Positions 53,386-64,000 are shown, counted from the first letter of the stretch. The stretch: DNA of 64,000 nt from Adiantum capillus-veneris (GCA_014529385.2 CM043971.1:56431209-56495208), one strand, 5' to 3'. Numbers and translations are program-made. Notes: generated by a model not told the origin, from the letters alone.

Positions 53386-54694
53386 CTAGTCAGACGTCTT
53401 ATCGCGTCCAAGCGGCGTATCTGTCGGATTCTGCAAAAAAGACAATAAGACAGCTTTCAGTAAGTATAAACATATAACGACATTTATAAAACAATACAAA
53501 AAATAGAAAAGAGTAAACCCTAATACTAACCATGCCACCGCGAGAACTGAGAATGTTCATCAGGGCGTTTAAGCCCTTCCTGCCTGCGTACTCGCGCTCG
53601 TACGGTGTGGGATCACGTCCTGTCATCGACCACTGTCAAAACATACAAAGATTTCATTATGTTAGAATTAAAAAACTCATAAACCCTAAACTATCGAACA
53701 TAAAGATCAATGCGAAAACACTTACAAAATCGGCCTCAAATGATGCCCATCCACCGCTCCCCAAGTGGTGCGAGCTCCCTGCCTCTACTCGCGCTCTGGC
53801 TGCATCCTTTTGTTGCTTCCACTTGTCAGGATTCTCGCGCGCTGCTTTCTTCGCATTCTTCCAATCTTCTTTGGCCAGCCAATCTGGCATGTTCCACCCA
53901 TGCTTGATTGCTTTTTGCACTTCGGAACGCTTGTGTTTGCAGTATTTGCGCATTCAAATCTTCATCACGTCTTCATTGAAGCGCTGATCCCGTGTTGGAA
54001 CGGGAAACTCATCATGAAGTATGCTGATGACTATGTCTTTTAAATCACTTGGTACTTCACTCCATTTGTTTAGTATGTAGTGTCTAAACAGCTGAGAGCA
54101 AAGACCACGCATGCGCGAGATCACCTTCTTGCCGTCATCATCCATGATGATGCCGCCGCTGAAGTCGATGGAGTAAGGCAAGCCCTCTGGCCGGTGACGC
54201 GTGAACCTGGGTGTCCCGACAGGGGTCTCTAGCGGCGTGTCGATGGGGGTACGGACGTCAGGTGTCTCCACCGACGAATGGGCCCCGAAGCGAGGAGTGT
54301 CGAGTGGGGTGGCTCCTGGCGGAGTAGGTAGAGGTGTGTAGCTACTAGGAACAGTCAGCCGCGCAAAACCTGGCGTAGATGGCGATGTTGTGGCTGGTGT
54401 GGGGCCGGGCAAAGAAGGGGAGGGTAAAGAGCCTCTTCGAACACGAGGCGGTGTGGAGGCATCGGCGGCGAAATCCCCACAACAACCGCCACTGCCACCA
54501 CTAGAGCGCCGGTGTCTAGACGAGTGTGAAGATCATCTCGTCGACACCGAAGCTTCGGAGCGCGCCGAATGCTCCGAAAGAGAGGGAGATGCGGATGGAG
54601 TAGGAACGCGCGATGATGCGCCAGAGCGATGACGCTCCACGTACTACTGTCTCTGTTGCGGTGACAAAGAAGAAATAAACTCCTCATCATCCAT
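53386..54694 (-). pseudogene. CACTA second gene, PF03004 plant transposase family, three exons
   Basis: ATG at 54694 (MDDEEFISSLSPQQRQ) after an AATGCAG acceptor. A Ser/Pro/Thr-rich region with TP repeats follows, then SQLFRHYILNKWSEVP, the basic stretch KEDWKNAKKAARENPDKWKQ and SSHHLGSGGWASFEADF. Introns: 53725-53633 (GTAAGT...TTGACAG) and 53530-53431 (GTTAGT...TTTGCAG). Exon 2 reads WSMTGRDPTPYE, the family's typical GRxPT motif. Exon 3 ends at TAG 53386. Three in-frame stops break it: TAG 54644, TGA 54533, TGA 53954. In En/Spm the partner of TNP2 binds the subterminal repeats; that role is inferred here. Confidence 0.8.
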
Positions 54695-54699
54695 GTCTG

Positions 54700-55918
54700 C
54701 ATTAAACACACGAATATTTAAACTTAATATTGAATGAATCAAGCTTAGCCATAGGTGCCCCTTCTTCGTAGTCAACCACGGGGGAATGTTGTAGTTGACG
54801 ATGACAACGGGCCATACATTGTAATATGTTAATCTTTGACCAAATGGATTTACGCCATCCATAGCCAAGCCTAAGCACAAATTTCGAGTTTCCCTGGCAA
54901 AATCCGACCATGTTCCATCTATATGTTTCCAGGCTGCGCAATCTGCAGGAATTCGTAGCACACCATCCGAAGATTTATTCTCCTCATGCCATGATGCTAG
55001 GGCGGCCATGGACTTACATTCGAAGAAATGCTTGATGCGAGGAAGCAGAGGAAAATGTCGCAAAACCTTTTGTGAAATTTTTGTCCCGTGGAGATCTACT
55101 CGATATCTTTCGGAATCACATTTCGGACACTTCTCCATGTCTATGTATTCCCCTCTGAAAAGAATGCACTCATTAGGACAAGCGTGGATAGAATTGTAAT
55201 CCATCCCCAAGTTTCGTAAAATCTTTCTTGCTTCATCTCGGGAATCTGGCATCACATTGTCAGCTGGTAGTATGTGCTCTTTAAGCAATCTACACAACAT
55301 AAAAATACGATACAGTCGTGTAAAAATCTATCAGATCATTATACATTTAGAGTTTTATTAAAGTAAACTAATTGTAATAGATCACCTGAAAAGCGTTGTG
55401 ACGCTAGTGTCACTCCATCCAAACTTTGCCTGCTTGTTGAGAAGAACCAGGAGTGCTTTCAATCTAGACATACGTGCTCCATTATACAATGTCGTATCGG
55501 CTTCACTTTTCATATCATCATAGATAAGCCTTTCTGAATCCATGATCGTCTCGATCATTTCATCAATCTCGGGCTCAAACATTGCCTCGTTGGGAATGTG
55601 CTCTGCATGATCATCCCCCGAGCTATCAGAGGCTACATCTTGTGGCCTCACATATGCTGCTTGACCAAAGCGCCTGCGAACACGTCTATTGGGTTGCAAG
55701 ATTGCTGCTTGTTGGCCAGCGTCAGAGTCCGACGAGTTATAATTGGCAACAACTCGATCTATAATAGATGGATCGAACTCGCCAAATTCGCGAACGTGCT
55801 GCAAAGAAACATGTCTTGTCCGTCACACAACATGCTTGCATTGATTACAAGGACATAAGACCCTCGTTGAGAGATAGGTGTTTCGATTGGACGGTCCCAC
55901 ATCCTCGTTACTACTCAT
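54700..55918 (-). pseudogene. TNP2-type CACTA transposase, N-terminal part only
   Basis: ATG at 55918. The transposase-associated domain keeps VLCPCNQCKHV, then a TGA at 55823 and VSLQHVREFGEF. An acidic linker leads to SRLKALLVLLNKQ, typical of the region before the transposase_21 domain. A 96-bp intron (55385-55290, GTGATC...TGTGTAG) keeps the frame. Exon 2 has ACPNECILFRGEY, MEKCPKCDSERY, KVLRHFPLLPRIKHFF, GVLRIPADCAAWKHID, LGLAMDGVNPFGQ and NIPPWLTTKKGHLWLSLI. Homologues run on for several hundred residues; here the sequence stops and meets the leader of the next gene, a deletion junction near 54740. Confidence 0.85.
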
Positions 55919-55980
55919 AATGAGGATAAAAATCTTATAACCTGGACAACAAATTTAATATTCTATTGGAATTCTTCGTC

Positions 55981-55983
<3 letters not shown>

Positions 55984-56043
<60 letters not shown>

Positions 56044-56044
56044 A
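55984..56044. repeat. (CT)n(CA)n microsatellite
   Basis: CT passes into CA just upstream of the TNP2 start. GT runs at about 56470-56494 and 57182-57215 lie further out in the same element. Confidence 0.95.
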
Positions 56045-56325
56045 TTCTCTAGTCATGTCCAATCCCCGCACACCTCGGTCTAGAGGTGCACGGAGATCAG
56101 AACCACCGGGTTATAATCTCGTCTTTATTTGTCAATACCTATATTTGTGGGTACAAGAAATCTACAGACCCACGTCTACATGATACTGCATGTAGTGGAC
56201 AAAACCCCTTTGCCTCTTCTCTAGCTGTAGCACTTCACAGCACCTTAACATCTTTTCACAGTAGATCTTTTCACTGTTCGTCTAACTCTAAACCCTAAAC
56301 CGTAAGTAATTCTTGCGTGGACTCG

Positions 56326-56469
56326 ATCTAACGTAAATAAGCGTAAATCTAAATAAACGTAAATCTAACTAAAAATAAACCTAAATCTAATTTAACGTAA
56401 GTCTACATCTAACCTAATCTTTAACGTCTTTTGGGATAGTTTCCTACGACGTTAAAACTCTCTTCTTCT

Positions 56470-56500
<31 letters not shown>

Positions 56501-57125
56501 ACCTAAATAAACCTAAGTCTAATCTAATATAACATAAATCTAAATCTAACGTAAATTATGTTATATTAAAAACAAAGAACTAAACTAGCAGGGATTATAA
56601 GAACCTTAAAACTGATTTAACACATAATTTTTCACATAACTCGGCAAGAGTTGGCATTCTCATCACTAAAGATGTGAGAGTTAACTTCCGGCGGTGACGC
56701 TGCCTCATCTCCATCCACATCTGACGACAGCAATTGGCCCTTTGGACCGTTCTTGCTCTTGTTACTAACTTTGAAGTTGTTGTTGAATGACTAGAGGTTG
56801 TCTAGATGGTCATTGTCGGGGATGTAGTGACTCTTGCCGCCCTGAAGATCCACCTTCTTCCCTATCTTCTGAAGACATTTCACCAGTACTTTTGGATCGA
56901 CGGAGCCCACCATGAGTGAAGGCAGCAATACCTTATATTCCATTGAGGGCTTCTTCACCCGCTTCATGCAGGCATCGCAGTCTATGGAGACCTAAATCTA
57001 ATCTAAAATAACGTAAATCTAAATCTAGCGTAAATAAACGTAAATCTAACTAAAAATAAACCTAAATCTAATCTAATTTAACTTAAATAAACCTAAATCT
57101 AATTTAACGTAAATCTACATCTAAC
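56326..57125. repeat. TAAATCTAA-rich simple-like repeat around the captured exon
   Basis: Words CGTAAATCTAA and AAACCTAAATCTAA recur many times at 56326-56560 and 56995-57125, on both sides of the HIPP-like exon. Blocks of about 130 bp (TTTCCTACGACGTTA...CTCTTCTTCTTGTGTG) are also shared, at about 56430 and 57150, so the exon sits between two copies of one local repeat. Confidence 0.8.
56632..56991 (-). pseudogene. Captured HIPP-like exon (HMA domain and CaaX box)
   Basis: After a TTTAG acceptor the frame reads VSIDCDACMKRVKK, the heavy-metal-associated motif with CxxC, then VGSVDPKVLVKCLQKIGKKVDL, the second half of an HMA fold. An Asn/Lys/Ser-rich linker follows, and the frame ends SCRVM-stop, a CaaX isoprenylation box. 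This is the layout of heavy-metal-associated isoprenylated plant proteins, in which CxxC binds a metal ion and the C-terminal Cys carries a prenyl group. The frame is 120 codons including its stop, has no start codon of its own (it begins as a 3' exon), and has one internal TAG at 56791-56793. The middle of the HMA domain is degenerate. No transposon protein has this combination, so I infer capture of a host gene fragment. Confidence 0.8.
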
Positions 57126-57374
57126 CTAATCTTTAATGTCTTTTATGATAGTTTCCTACGACGTTATAACTCTCTTCTTCTTGTGTGTGTGCGCGTGTGT
57201 GGATGTGTGTGCCAATAAAAAGTGATAAATGGTATAACCTTTCTATCACCCATGCCAAGTATGATAGATTGGTTATGCCATTTCCCTCTTGAATAATAGG
57301 TCTTGAGTTCAACTCCTCGTCGGCTAGATCTTTAAGTCTTTTAATTTTAATTAGTTTCCTACGACGTTAAATTA

Positions 57375-57603
57375 GTTTCTCTCTCTTTCTCTCTCAATGT
57401 GTGCGTTTTTTTGTTTATGCATATTTTCTCTCTCTTTTCCTCTCTCAATGTGTGCGTTTTTTGTTTATGCATGTTCTCTCTCTCTTTTCCTCTCTCAATG
57501 TGTGTGTTTTTTGTTTATGCATGCTCTCTCTCTCTCTTTTCCTCTCTCAATGTGTGTGTGCATTCTTTGTTTATGTATGTTTGTGTGCGTTTTTGTTTAT
57601 GTT

Positions 57604-57620
<17 letters not shown>
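57375..57620 (+). repeat. 50-bp minisatellite, four units
   Basis: CTCTCTCAATGTGTG recurs with starts of CAATG at 57395, 57446, 57496 and 57548 (period 50-52). The long open frames here are translations of this repeat and are not genes. Confidence 0.9.
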
Positions 57621-57634
<14 letters not shown>

Positions 57635-57644
57635 AAAAACACTA

Positions 57645-57697
<53 letters not shown>

Positions 57698-57759
57698 GGG
57701 GAAGGGAACATGAGAGTGAGGAGAGGGAAGGAGCATACCTGGCTCTCCTTCCTCTCCTA

Positions 57760-57791
<32 letters not shown>

Positions 57792-57793
57792 AG

Positions 57794-57830
<37 letters not shown>

Positions 57831-57853
57831 CGTTACCTGCTCCTTGCTTGAGG

Positions 57854-57894
57854 GCGCCGAAAAACTCAGATCTGAGATCTGAGTTTTTGGGCGC
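57854..57894. repeat. Near-perfect palindrome
   Basis: 14-bp arms AAAAACTCAGATCT and AGATCTGAGTTTTT around a single G, extended by GCGCC and GGCGC. It lies inside the right end of the CACTA element and could be a terminator-like or cruciform-forming site. Confidence 0.9.
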
Positions 57895-57918
57895 TCTTTG
57901 TTATTTTTTTTAGCCCAG

Positions 57919-57980
57919 CCGGCATCGCTATGAGCGTCGCAAATTTACTTGTAAATCTGCGACGCTCATAGCGACGCCGG
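57919..57980. repeat. CACTA subterminal hairpin, right end
   Basis: 30-bp arms (57919-57948 and 57951-57980, two mismatches) separated by TT. Each arm contains the subterminal word CGCTATGAGCGTCGC. The left end uses many short copies of the same word instead. Confidence 0.9.
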
Positions 57981-58864
57981 AATTTTTTTTTTTTTAAACG
58001 TCGCTAATATGAATAGCCTCTTGTAGTGAATTGTGAGTTTTGGTATTAAAAAAAAAAAAGGAAATGCTCACCATCGTCATGGAAGCTGATAGAAGAACCA
58101 TCACCCCTCTTGAGTAGGATTTTAACACAAAGGCTGTCTTAACAAAAGACCAAAAGAAGTGCACTTTTTTTTAAAACTCTTGGTCAGGCCGTCAACCACT
58201 GTTTCAAAAAACCGGCCAAGCAACAAGACAAGTAACATGTAGCTTAGAATGAGGAGCAAAAAGAGTCTCCATAAGAGCAAGAGAACAGGCAATGAAACAA
58301 ACCACTAGTTTCCTCTTTGGGTTGGAAGGGGGAAACATGTAGGCCATTGATGATCACGTGTAATCTAACCTCTCAGCCATGGGTATGTTACCATTGAGCC
58401 ATGCTAACTCTTGTTTAGCCTAGCAGCCATTCAAGTTTGCGTACCTCATGTCACCAATTAATTTCTTTCTCTCAAATGTTCATCTCAGAGATTGACCACC
58501 TATGAGATAACTTTAAAGTCGCTCGGGAAACGCAAAGCCCAAAATGTGGCACTACGATGATTCGTATGGATTGACAAGAAATTTTTGTTAGTCTAAACTC
58601 AAGGGTTTACTCTAGATAAGGTTACCCTAATCCTATAGGCATACGAGGACAAGGTGGTGGGTTCAACCACACTTGTATCCATATACTTTTGCCCTATGGA
58701 TTATACTTTGGGCCTTTTCATGATTGTGGGAGGCCCAAGTATTTTTTTATTTTAAATTTTACATTTTGTAGGTAGACTATCGGATTACATTTTGTAGGTA
58801 GACTATCGGATTATTTTGTGCTACAAAATAATAAATACTGCCATTAAATATATAGATAGAAAGG

Positions 58865-58878
58865 TTTAGAGAGAGAGA

Positions 58879-58914
<36 letters not shown>

Positions 58915-58952
58915 TCCTAAAGAGTATAAATAGGGGAAAAGAAGAAGAAAAG

Positions 58953-58992
<40 letters not shown>

Positions 58993-59075
58993 CTAAAGAG
59001 AGAAAAGAAGAAGAGGAGTTACTCGCTTAGCACCTACTAACTTGCACACACCACACACTCAGGTTACTCTCTCTT

Positions 59076-59137
<62 letters not shown>

Positions 59138-59147
59138 ACTCCGATTA

Positions 59148-59178
<31 letters not shown>

Positions 59179-59184
59179 TCAGGT

Positions 59185-59227
<43 letters not shown>
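58865..59227. repeat. GA, CT and CA microsatellite cluster
   Basis: GA at about 58880-58911 and 58955-58989, CT at about 59077-59113, CA at about 59114-59138 and 59162-59177, CT at about 59187-59226. Unit 1 has the simpler form at 21057-21301. Confidence 0.95.
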
Positions 59228-59229
<2 letters not shown>

Positions 59230-60121
59230 CACATGGTGCAAACCTACACGTTGGAAGCAGCAACACCTGTTGGAAAATAGAGAAGTGTAGTAGAAATAAG
59301 GCAGAGGAAGTGGATTAGAAGGGAAGCTACGAAAGGGTTATGGAATATATCACTTGCAGGAGGCGAGAGGGAGAAGGTGCGTTGCTTTGGGTTGCGAGTG
59401 CTACCTTATGGTTCTAGGATGCCAAGGGGTTGCAGGTGTGCCAAAGAGCAATGGGGTAGCTTTGAGCTTCTACCTCCATGTGGATGCATCCACTCCAACC
59501 ATTTGGACATATAACCTCCTCTTTTTTGTGTATAACATTAATAGAAATGTTCCACAGAAGATAGATGCAAAGAGCACATGAGGTCATTCGTTTTAAGATA
59601 GATGCAAAGAGCACATGAGGTCATTCGTTTTTCCATTCGTTTGCAAAAAATTGCACTCAATGGATGAAATCATTTTCATTGTTTTGCACACATGCATTCA
59701 TTCGTGCATCCGTCTGAACAAAAAACATGTCCTGTCCGGTCACATTTTGTGCTTGTGTGATCGTTCGTTTGCATTTGTTCGCAAAGGAATTGTCGTGCAA
59801 AACAAGCACGCACAAGAAAATACTTATTAACGACATCACAAAAATAGGATTTCTCGACCCAAAAATGCTAGATAACACTATGGCCTGCATACAAGATAAT
59901 ACATCATAAAAGGAGATGTAAATGTCTAACACCAACATAAACGTTCGTTAAAACCATAAAATAAGTTGTTGCAAGTACATCAAAAGGCCTAGATGGCTTA
60001 TCAGTCTCCCGTGCCTAGCTCTCCACATGCCAATAGTGGCAAGAGGTGAAGAAGACATTCTATGAAGGAAGATGTGTGATGACCCCAAATCAAGCCATGC
60101 AATTGCAAAATATGTACATCA

Positions 60122-60180
<59 letters not shown>
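60122..60180. repeat. Compound (GT)n(GA)n microsatellite
   Basis: Homologous to 22162-22245 and shorter. Confidence 0.95.
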
Positions 60181-60182
<2 letters not shown>

Positions 60183-60657
60183 AAAGAAGGAGAACACTTA
60201 GCGCTTGAAAGAGCTAGAGGACGTTGATATAGGCTTGGATGCACTAGAGCTCTCCTGAGGAAAGAAATAGAAAGTTTTGTGGTCGTCGTGAACGTATGGG
60301 AAAGGGAGGCTTTCATTGCGGTACGATAGTTTGCCATGTGTTCGACTATTGTCCAAAATTGAGTGGGCAAACTTAATTAAAATCTGCCAAACAATTCATT
60401 ACAAGAGAGGAAAGATAGAGAGATAAATATACTTATTGGGATGCATGTGTGGATATGGGTAGTCAAAATAATATTTCCTTGTAAGATTTGTCATCAATGG
60501 CATTATCCTCGTGTGTGTTGGGAGTTGGTGCCTGCTCATTGTCTTGCTGGCCAAGCTCTGCTCCACTAATGAGGATGACATGACAATGTCATTTGCCATC
60601 CTAGCAACTGCTCTACTGTGACCCCCGTCCCGTGCTCTCCTCATCCCAAACCTAAAT

Positions 60658-60868
<211 letters not shown>

Positions 60869-60927
60869 TGCATGCGCGCGCAAAAGAGATTAATATAACA
60901 TTCCATATCCTCTCCCTCAATCTCGGG

Positions 60928-61141
60928 CAAAGTTTGGGGAAATTCATTTTTTCAAACATACAAAATTCCTTTCCTTGAATTTGTCAAGAGGAAATTTTTA
61001 CAAATTATGTTTTTTTTTTAAATTGCACTATTTTTCTATATTTTGGAGTGGAAGTTCTCCCTTTCTCCTTGCTCTCAACCGACATTTTTGAAACTGAAAT
61101 CAACACGATATTAAGCTGAGATAAAGTTTTCCCAAACACTG
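60928..61141 (-). mobile_element. MITE, CAGTGTTTGGGAAAA family
   Basis: Counterpart of 23230-23442; its left terminus is mutated (CAAAGTTTGGGG) and its right terminus is intact. Confidence 0.65.
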
Positions 61142-61255
61142 TAGATAAGGAAAAAAATCACGTAAAAATTTCAAAAAAATAGCGTAAACTATTAAAATTG
61201 CCAATTATTTTGCAAATTTTCTATGGATTTTTCTTGAACCATGGTCACTCCCATA

Positions 61256-61257
<2 letters not shown>

Positions 61258-61326
<69 letters not shown>

Positions 61327-61899
61327 CGTGCACCTTGGCTCGTTGTCGTTGAGTTGCTAGCCTACCTTGGTTCACCATGCTCTAGCTGGCGTCCCCACAA
61401 CCTGCTATGGCAGCCCGGGCCCAATATGTAAAGAAAACTATTTTCCCAAACATACAAAATTCCCTTTCTTGAATTTGCGAAGAGGAAATTTAAAAAAATC
61501 AAGTTATTTTCTCAAATTTTTACACTATTTTTCTCTATTTTGGGGGGGAATTTTTCCTTTTCCCCTTGCTCGGGCCCAGTGTTTGAAAAAATTTATTTTT
61601 CCAAACATACAAAATTCCCTTTCTTGAGTTTGCAAAGAGGAAATTTTAAAAATTAGGTTATTTTTCTCTATTTTGGGATGGAACTTCTCCTTTTCCCCTT
61701 GCCCTCAACATGCATTTTTGGAATCCAAAACAACATGACAATAAGCTGAGACACATTTTTCCCAAACACTGATACAAAATTTATTTTCTTGAATTTGACC
61801 CCAGCAGCCTGGGCCTAATGTTCTTAAAAAACTATTTTCCCAAACATACAAAATTTCCTTTCTTGAATTTACAAAGAGAAAATAAAAAAAAATCAGGTT
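61258..61899 (-). repeat. CT tract and MITE array 4
   Basis: CT tract at 61258-61322, then three to four array units matching arrays 1 and 2. It ends with ATCAGGTT, the hAT flank. Confidence 0.8.
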
Positions 61900-62030
61900 C
61901 AGGGATTTAATATTTACGTAATTACGTCAAATTTTGTGTGATCACAACGTCTTATTGACACATTTACATGATCACAGTAAACATGATCACACAGAACCCG
62001 GTTAATGGTGACCGACAAACCCACAAAATT

Positions 62031-62120
62031 CCCGCCGGGCTTTTCAGTATCCCCAGCGGGCCCCTCGAGATTTATCATTTTCCCTGCGGGCCCACCGGGG
62101 ATACTGAAAAGCCCGGCGGG
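62031..62120. repeat. GC-rich perfect hairpin, hAT copy 3
   Basis: 24-bp arms (62031-62054 and 62097-62120) pair without mismatch; the 42-bp loop carries GCGGGCCC twice. Confidence 0.95.
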
Positions 62121-62185
62121 CTGTCCGCGTTATATATACGTGGGCCCGATCGGGCCCGCTGGGTGTATTAGCGTCTTGCTTTCAT

Positions 62186-62257
<72 letters not shown>

Positions 62258-62509
62258 TGACCACCTTTGCAGGTACATCGAGAGGAAAGAGGAAAGAGAG
62301 AGAGAGGGGGGGGGGGGTCGTGTGGAAGCGTGCTCTGCATTGCACTGCACGGAAGCAGCAAAGTACCTAACCACACGATCCGGGTATGTGTTGTGTATGT
62401 GTATGCATTGTGTGGTAGCGTGTCTTTTGTCGTAGTGTGCGGCAATAATAAGGTACCTTCCCACATAATGGGAGTGTGTGTGTAAGCTGTTCTACGGAAT
62501 AGTGCTTAT

Positions 62510-62921
62510 CACGAGGGGCATCACCTCGGTGACGTGGGGAAGATGGTGTCCTTGTGATAAGTATTGGTTTACTATCTGGGAACTACGTTGATAACGCGAA
62601 GAATCTAGTATCCTTATGGTAAGTCAACTTCCCTTTCCCGTTCCCAAAAAACATATGGGCATCGATCGGTAACGCGGCTATATGATGTTCGTATGTAGGC
62701 CATTGTTTTTCCTTAGATCCAGGTGGCACTCGATCGGTAACGCGGCTAATAGAGTGTCGTTTGTTAGAAGCATATGTTTTTGCATAAATGTGGCGTTCAG
62801 GTCGTTAACCCGGTCGTACGAATGTCATATAATTTGTATGTGCATGTGCAGTTAATTTTTTAAGTATTAAGTATATGAAATACTTGGTCGGTAATGCGGC
62901 TGTGAAGACTATTTCATATAC
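62510..62921 (+). repeat. Hairpin array, hAT copy 3
   Basis: The same units as in copies 1 and 2. Stem 62788-62798 with 62820-62830 pairs over 11 positions using G-T pairs. Stem 62871-62882 with 62910-62921 pairs perfectly over 12. Confidence 0.8.
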
Positions 62922-63810
62922 AAAATGTTTGAATTGTTTGATTTTGTTGTTTTTAATTGTTCATTTGAAATTATATACTAGCTAATCATAGTCAAAAGAA
63001 TACTTTATTCATCAATCATCGCTATTTTAAATGTTTCATTTCTATAGAATACTTTATTCATCAATCATCGCTATTTTAAATGTTCTATTTATATAAATTA
63101 CATGTAAAAAAGTATTTGCTCACAAGTTCATGTTTAATATTTGTTTTTAATCTTTTTAAACGACTCTCAAGCATTATTGCTATTTTTAATGCTTCATTTA
63201 CATAATTTCCCTATAAAAATTCTAAATGCACACAATTTGTAGGTTAAATATTCTTTTGTATCTTTTTAAAGAGCATTAATTATCATCGCTTTTTGATTGT
63301 TACATTTACATAAATTCTATGTAAAAAAAATGTGTGAACACAATTTGCTAGTCCAATTTGTATACTTCCAATGTTTTAAATGTTTTTGAAGTTTTTAAGT
63401 CGGTGTGTGCTTTGTTTGAATTAGTGTGTGCGCATGGAGAAAAATATAAGTTAAAAATTCAATATATGCTGAAATATTAAAAACCGTTAACATGTATTGT
63501 TTGATGTGAATTAAGTTCTTATAAACCACTTGTTTGAACTGCTTTTTACACGTGTAACATATTGCAATTTTAAGTGAAGATTATATTCAATTTTTATCAA
63601 TATTTCCTTGCACATTTGTTAAAGTCTTCAAGTGGTGCTTAAGATTTTACCTGAGATAGTGTGAGAGTGTTAGTGTCATTCGCAACCATGAATTTGTATT
63701 TGATATGTTGGTTTTGTATTGTCCAGTGCAAATATGACGCCAGATAAAAAGAAATGTATTATGCGTGCCAATTCGTAAAGAATGTATTTTGGCAATCTCA
63801 TCATGTGCAG

Positions 63811-64000
63811 TTGATTGCATACAGCAGATTAGTGCAAGTGACGTATGCATCAAAGACATCACTAGCGCTATATGGGAGAACACATAGCGCAGGTTGTGAC
63901 TTGAAGGCCAATACGTGTTGCTGCGTCCAGCTGGGATACGAGAATTTGCCAATACAAGTTGTTGCGTCCAACAAGGATACAATGTCAGGACAGTGTTGGG
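63811..64000 (+). pseudogene. Kinase-like exon, hAT copy 3, partial and broken
   Basis: Collinear with 29440-29633 after the same CATGTGCAG acceptor. Two stops absent from copy 2 appear in the kinase frame: TAG where copy 2 has AAG, and TGA where copy 2 has CGA (near 63885-63900). The exon runs out of the window before the kinase motifs. Confidence 0.75.

Larger units (their letters stand above)
52747..58028 (-). mobile_element. CACTA (En/Spm) element, internally deleted, with captured host exon
   Basis: Ends read CACTAGAAGAGG and CACTACAAGAGG (one mismatch), with 3-bp TSD AAT at 52744-52746 and 58029-58031. Joining the flanks restores CTCACAATTGTGAGTTTT, the normal LINE 3' end. It carries a truncated TNP2-type gene and a PF03004-type gene on the minus strand, dense subterminal repeats, and a HIPP-like exon. 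Most of TNP2 is absent, so it is non-autonomous. Confidence 0.95.
46553..58059 (+). mobile_element. Full-length L1-type LINE, split by a CACTA element
   Basis: GGAAATGCTCACCATC flanks it at 46537-46552 and 58060-58075, a 16-bp TSD; unit 1 has the site once (about 19944). Without the 5,285 bp of CACTA plus TSD the LINE is about 6.2 kb: 5' UTR, ORF1, ORF2, 3' UTR with the CTCACAATTGTGAG hairpin, and poly(A) 58048-58059. Both ORFs are broken. Confidence 0.9.
61900..64000 (-). mobile_element. hAT element copy 3, cut by the window edge
   Basis: Starts CAGGGATTT and is collinear with 27643-29633. It keeps the left subterminal words, the GC hairpin, a GA tract (62190-62252), the hairpin array and the start of the kinase exon. 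It continues beyond the window, so its right end cannot be seen. Confidence 0.85.

Noticed and set aside
57397-57882. 161-codon frame with a hydrophobic start that looks like repeated membrane segments
   Set aside because: It is the translation of a 50-bp minisatellite followed by GT and GA tracts. The apparent hydrophobic repeats follow the DNA period.

Overview
This window reads as a transposon-dense stretch of a large plant nuclear genome. The evidence is the plant-type mobile elements: L1-type LINEs with DUF4283-like ORF1 and zf-RVT tails, a CACTA element with TNP2 and PF03004 genes, a hAT element with a DUF659-type transposase, and an LTR element with a tRNA-Asp-like primer site. Dozens of (GA)n/(CT)n and (GT)n/(CA)n tracts and a captured HIPP-type metal-binding exon agree with this. 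The species cannot be read from the sequence; a seed-free plant such as a fern is a weak guess. No intact single-copy host gene is evident.

Layout. 1-5.5 kb: no recognised gene, one anonymous ORF. 5.5-7.6 kb: a minus-strand LINE that carries only ORF1 and is bounded by a 10-bp target-site duplication (TSD). 9.1-14.1 kb: two copies of an anonymous GA-rich repeat; a 5'-truncated LINE sits inside the GA tract of the first. 14.1-16 kb: a foldback repeat, long GA tracts and MITE-like units. 18.1-26.1 kb: unit 1 of a large segmental duplication. 26.7-36.6 kb: arrays of a CAGTGTTTGGGAAAA-ended repeat, interrupted at 27643-35461 by a structurally complete hAT element with an exact 8-bp TSD. That element carries a minus-strand transposase pseudogene and, on the other strand, a kinase-like gene, a RING-type gene and an array of stem-loops. 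37.1-64 kb: unit 2 of the segmental duplication, split by a 7.65-kb coding-poor LTR element (37450-45102) and a full-length LINE (46553-58059). The LINE is itself split by a 5.28-kb CACTA element (52747-58028). The last 2.1 kb is another hAT copy that runs off the window.

How it fits together. Unit 1 supplies the uninterrupted form of the sites in unit 2, so order can be read: segmental duplication, then LTR-element and LINE insertion, then CACTA insertion into the LINE 3' UTR. Most coding regions are broken, and CAG-to-TAG type stops dominate. The least ordinary items are the hAT element with kinase/RING cargo and its serial hairpin array, the CACTA element with a captured HIPP 3' exon ending in a CaaX box, the ORF1-only LINE, and the LINE embedded in a GA microsatellite.
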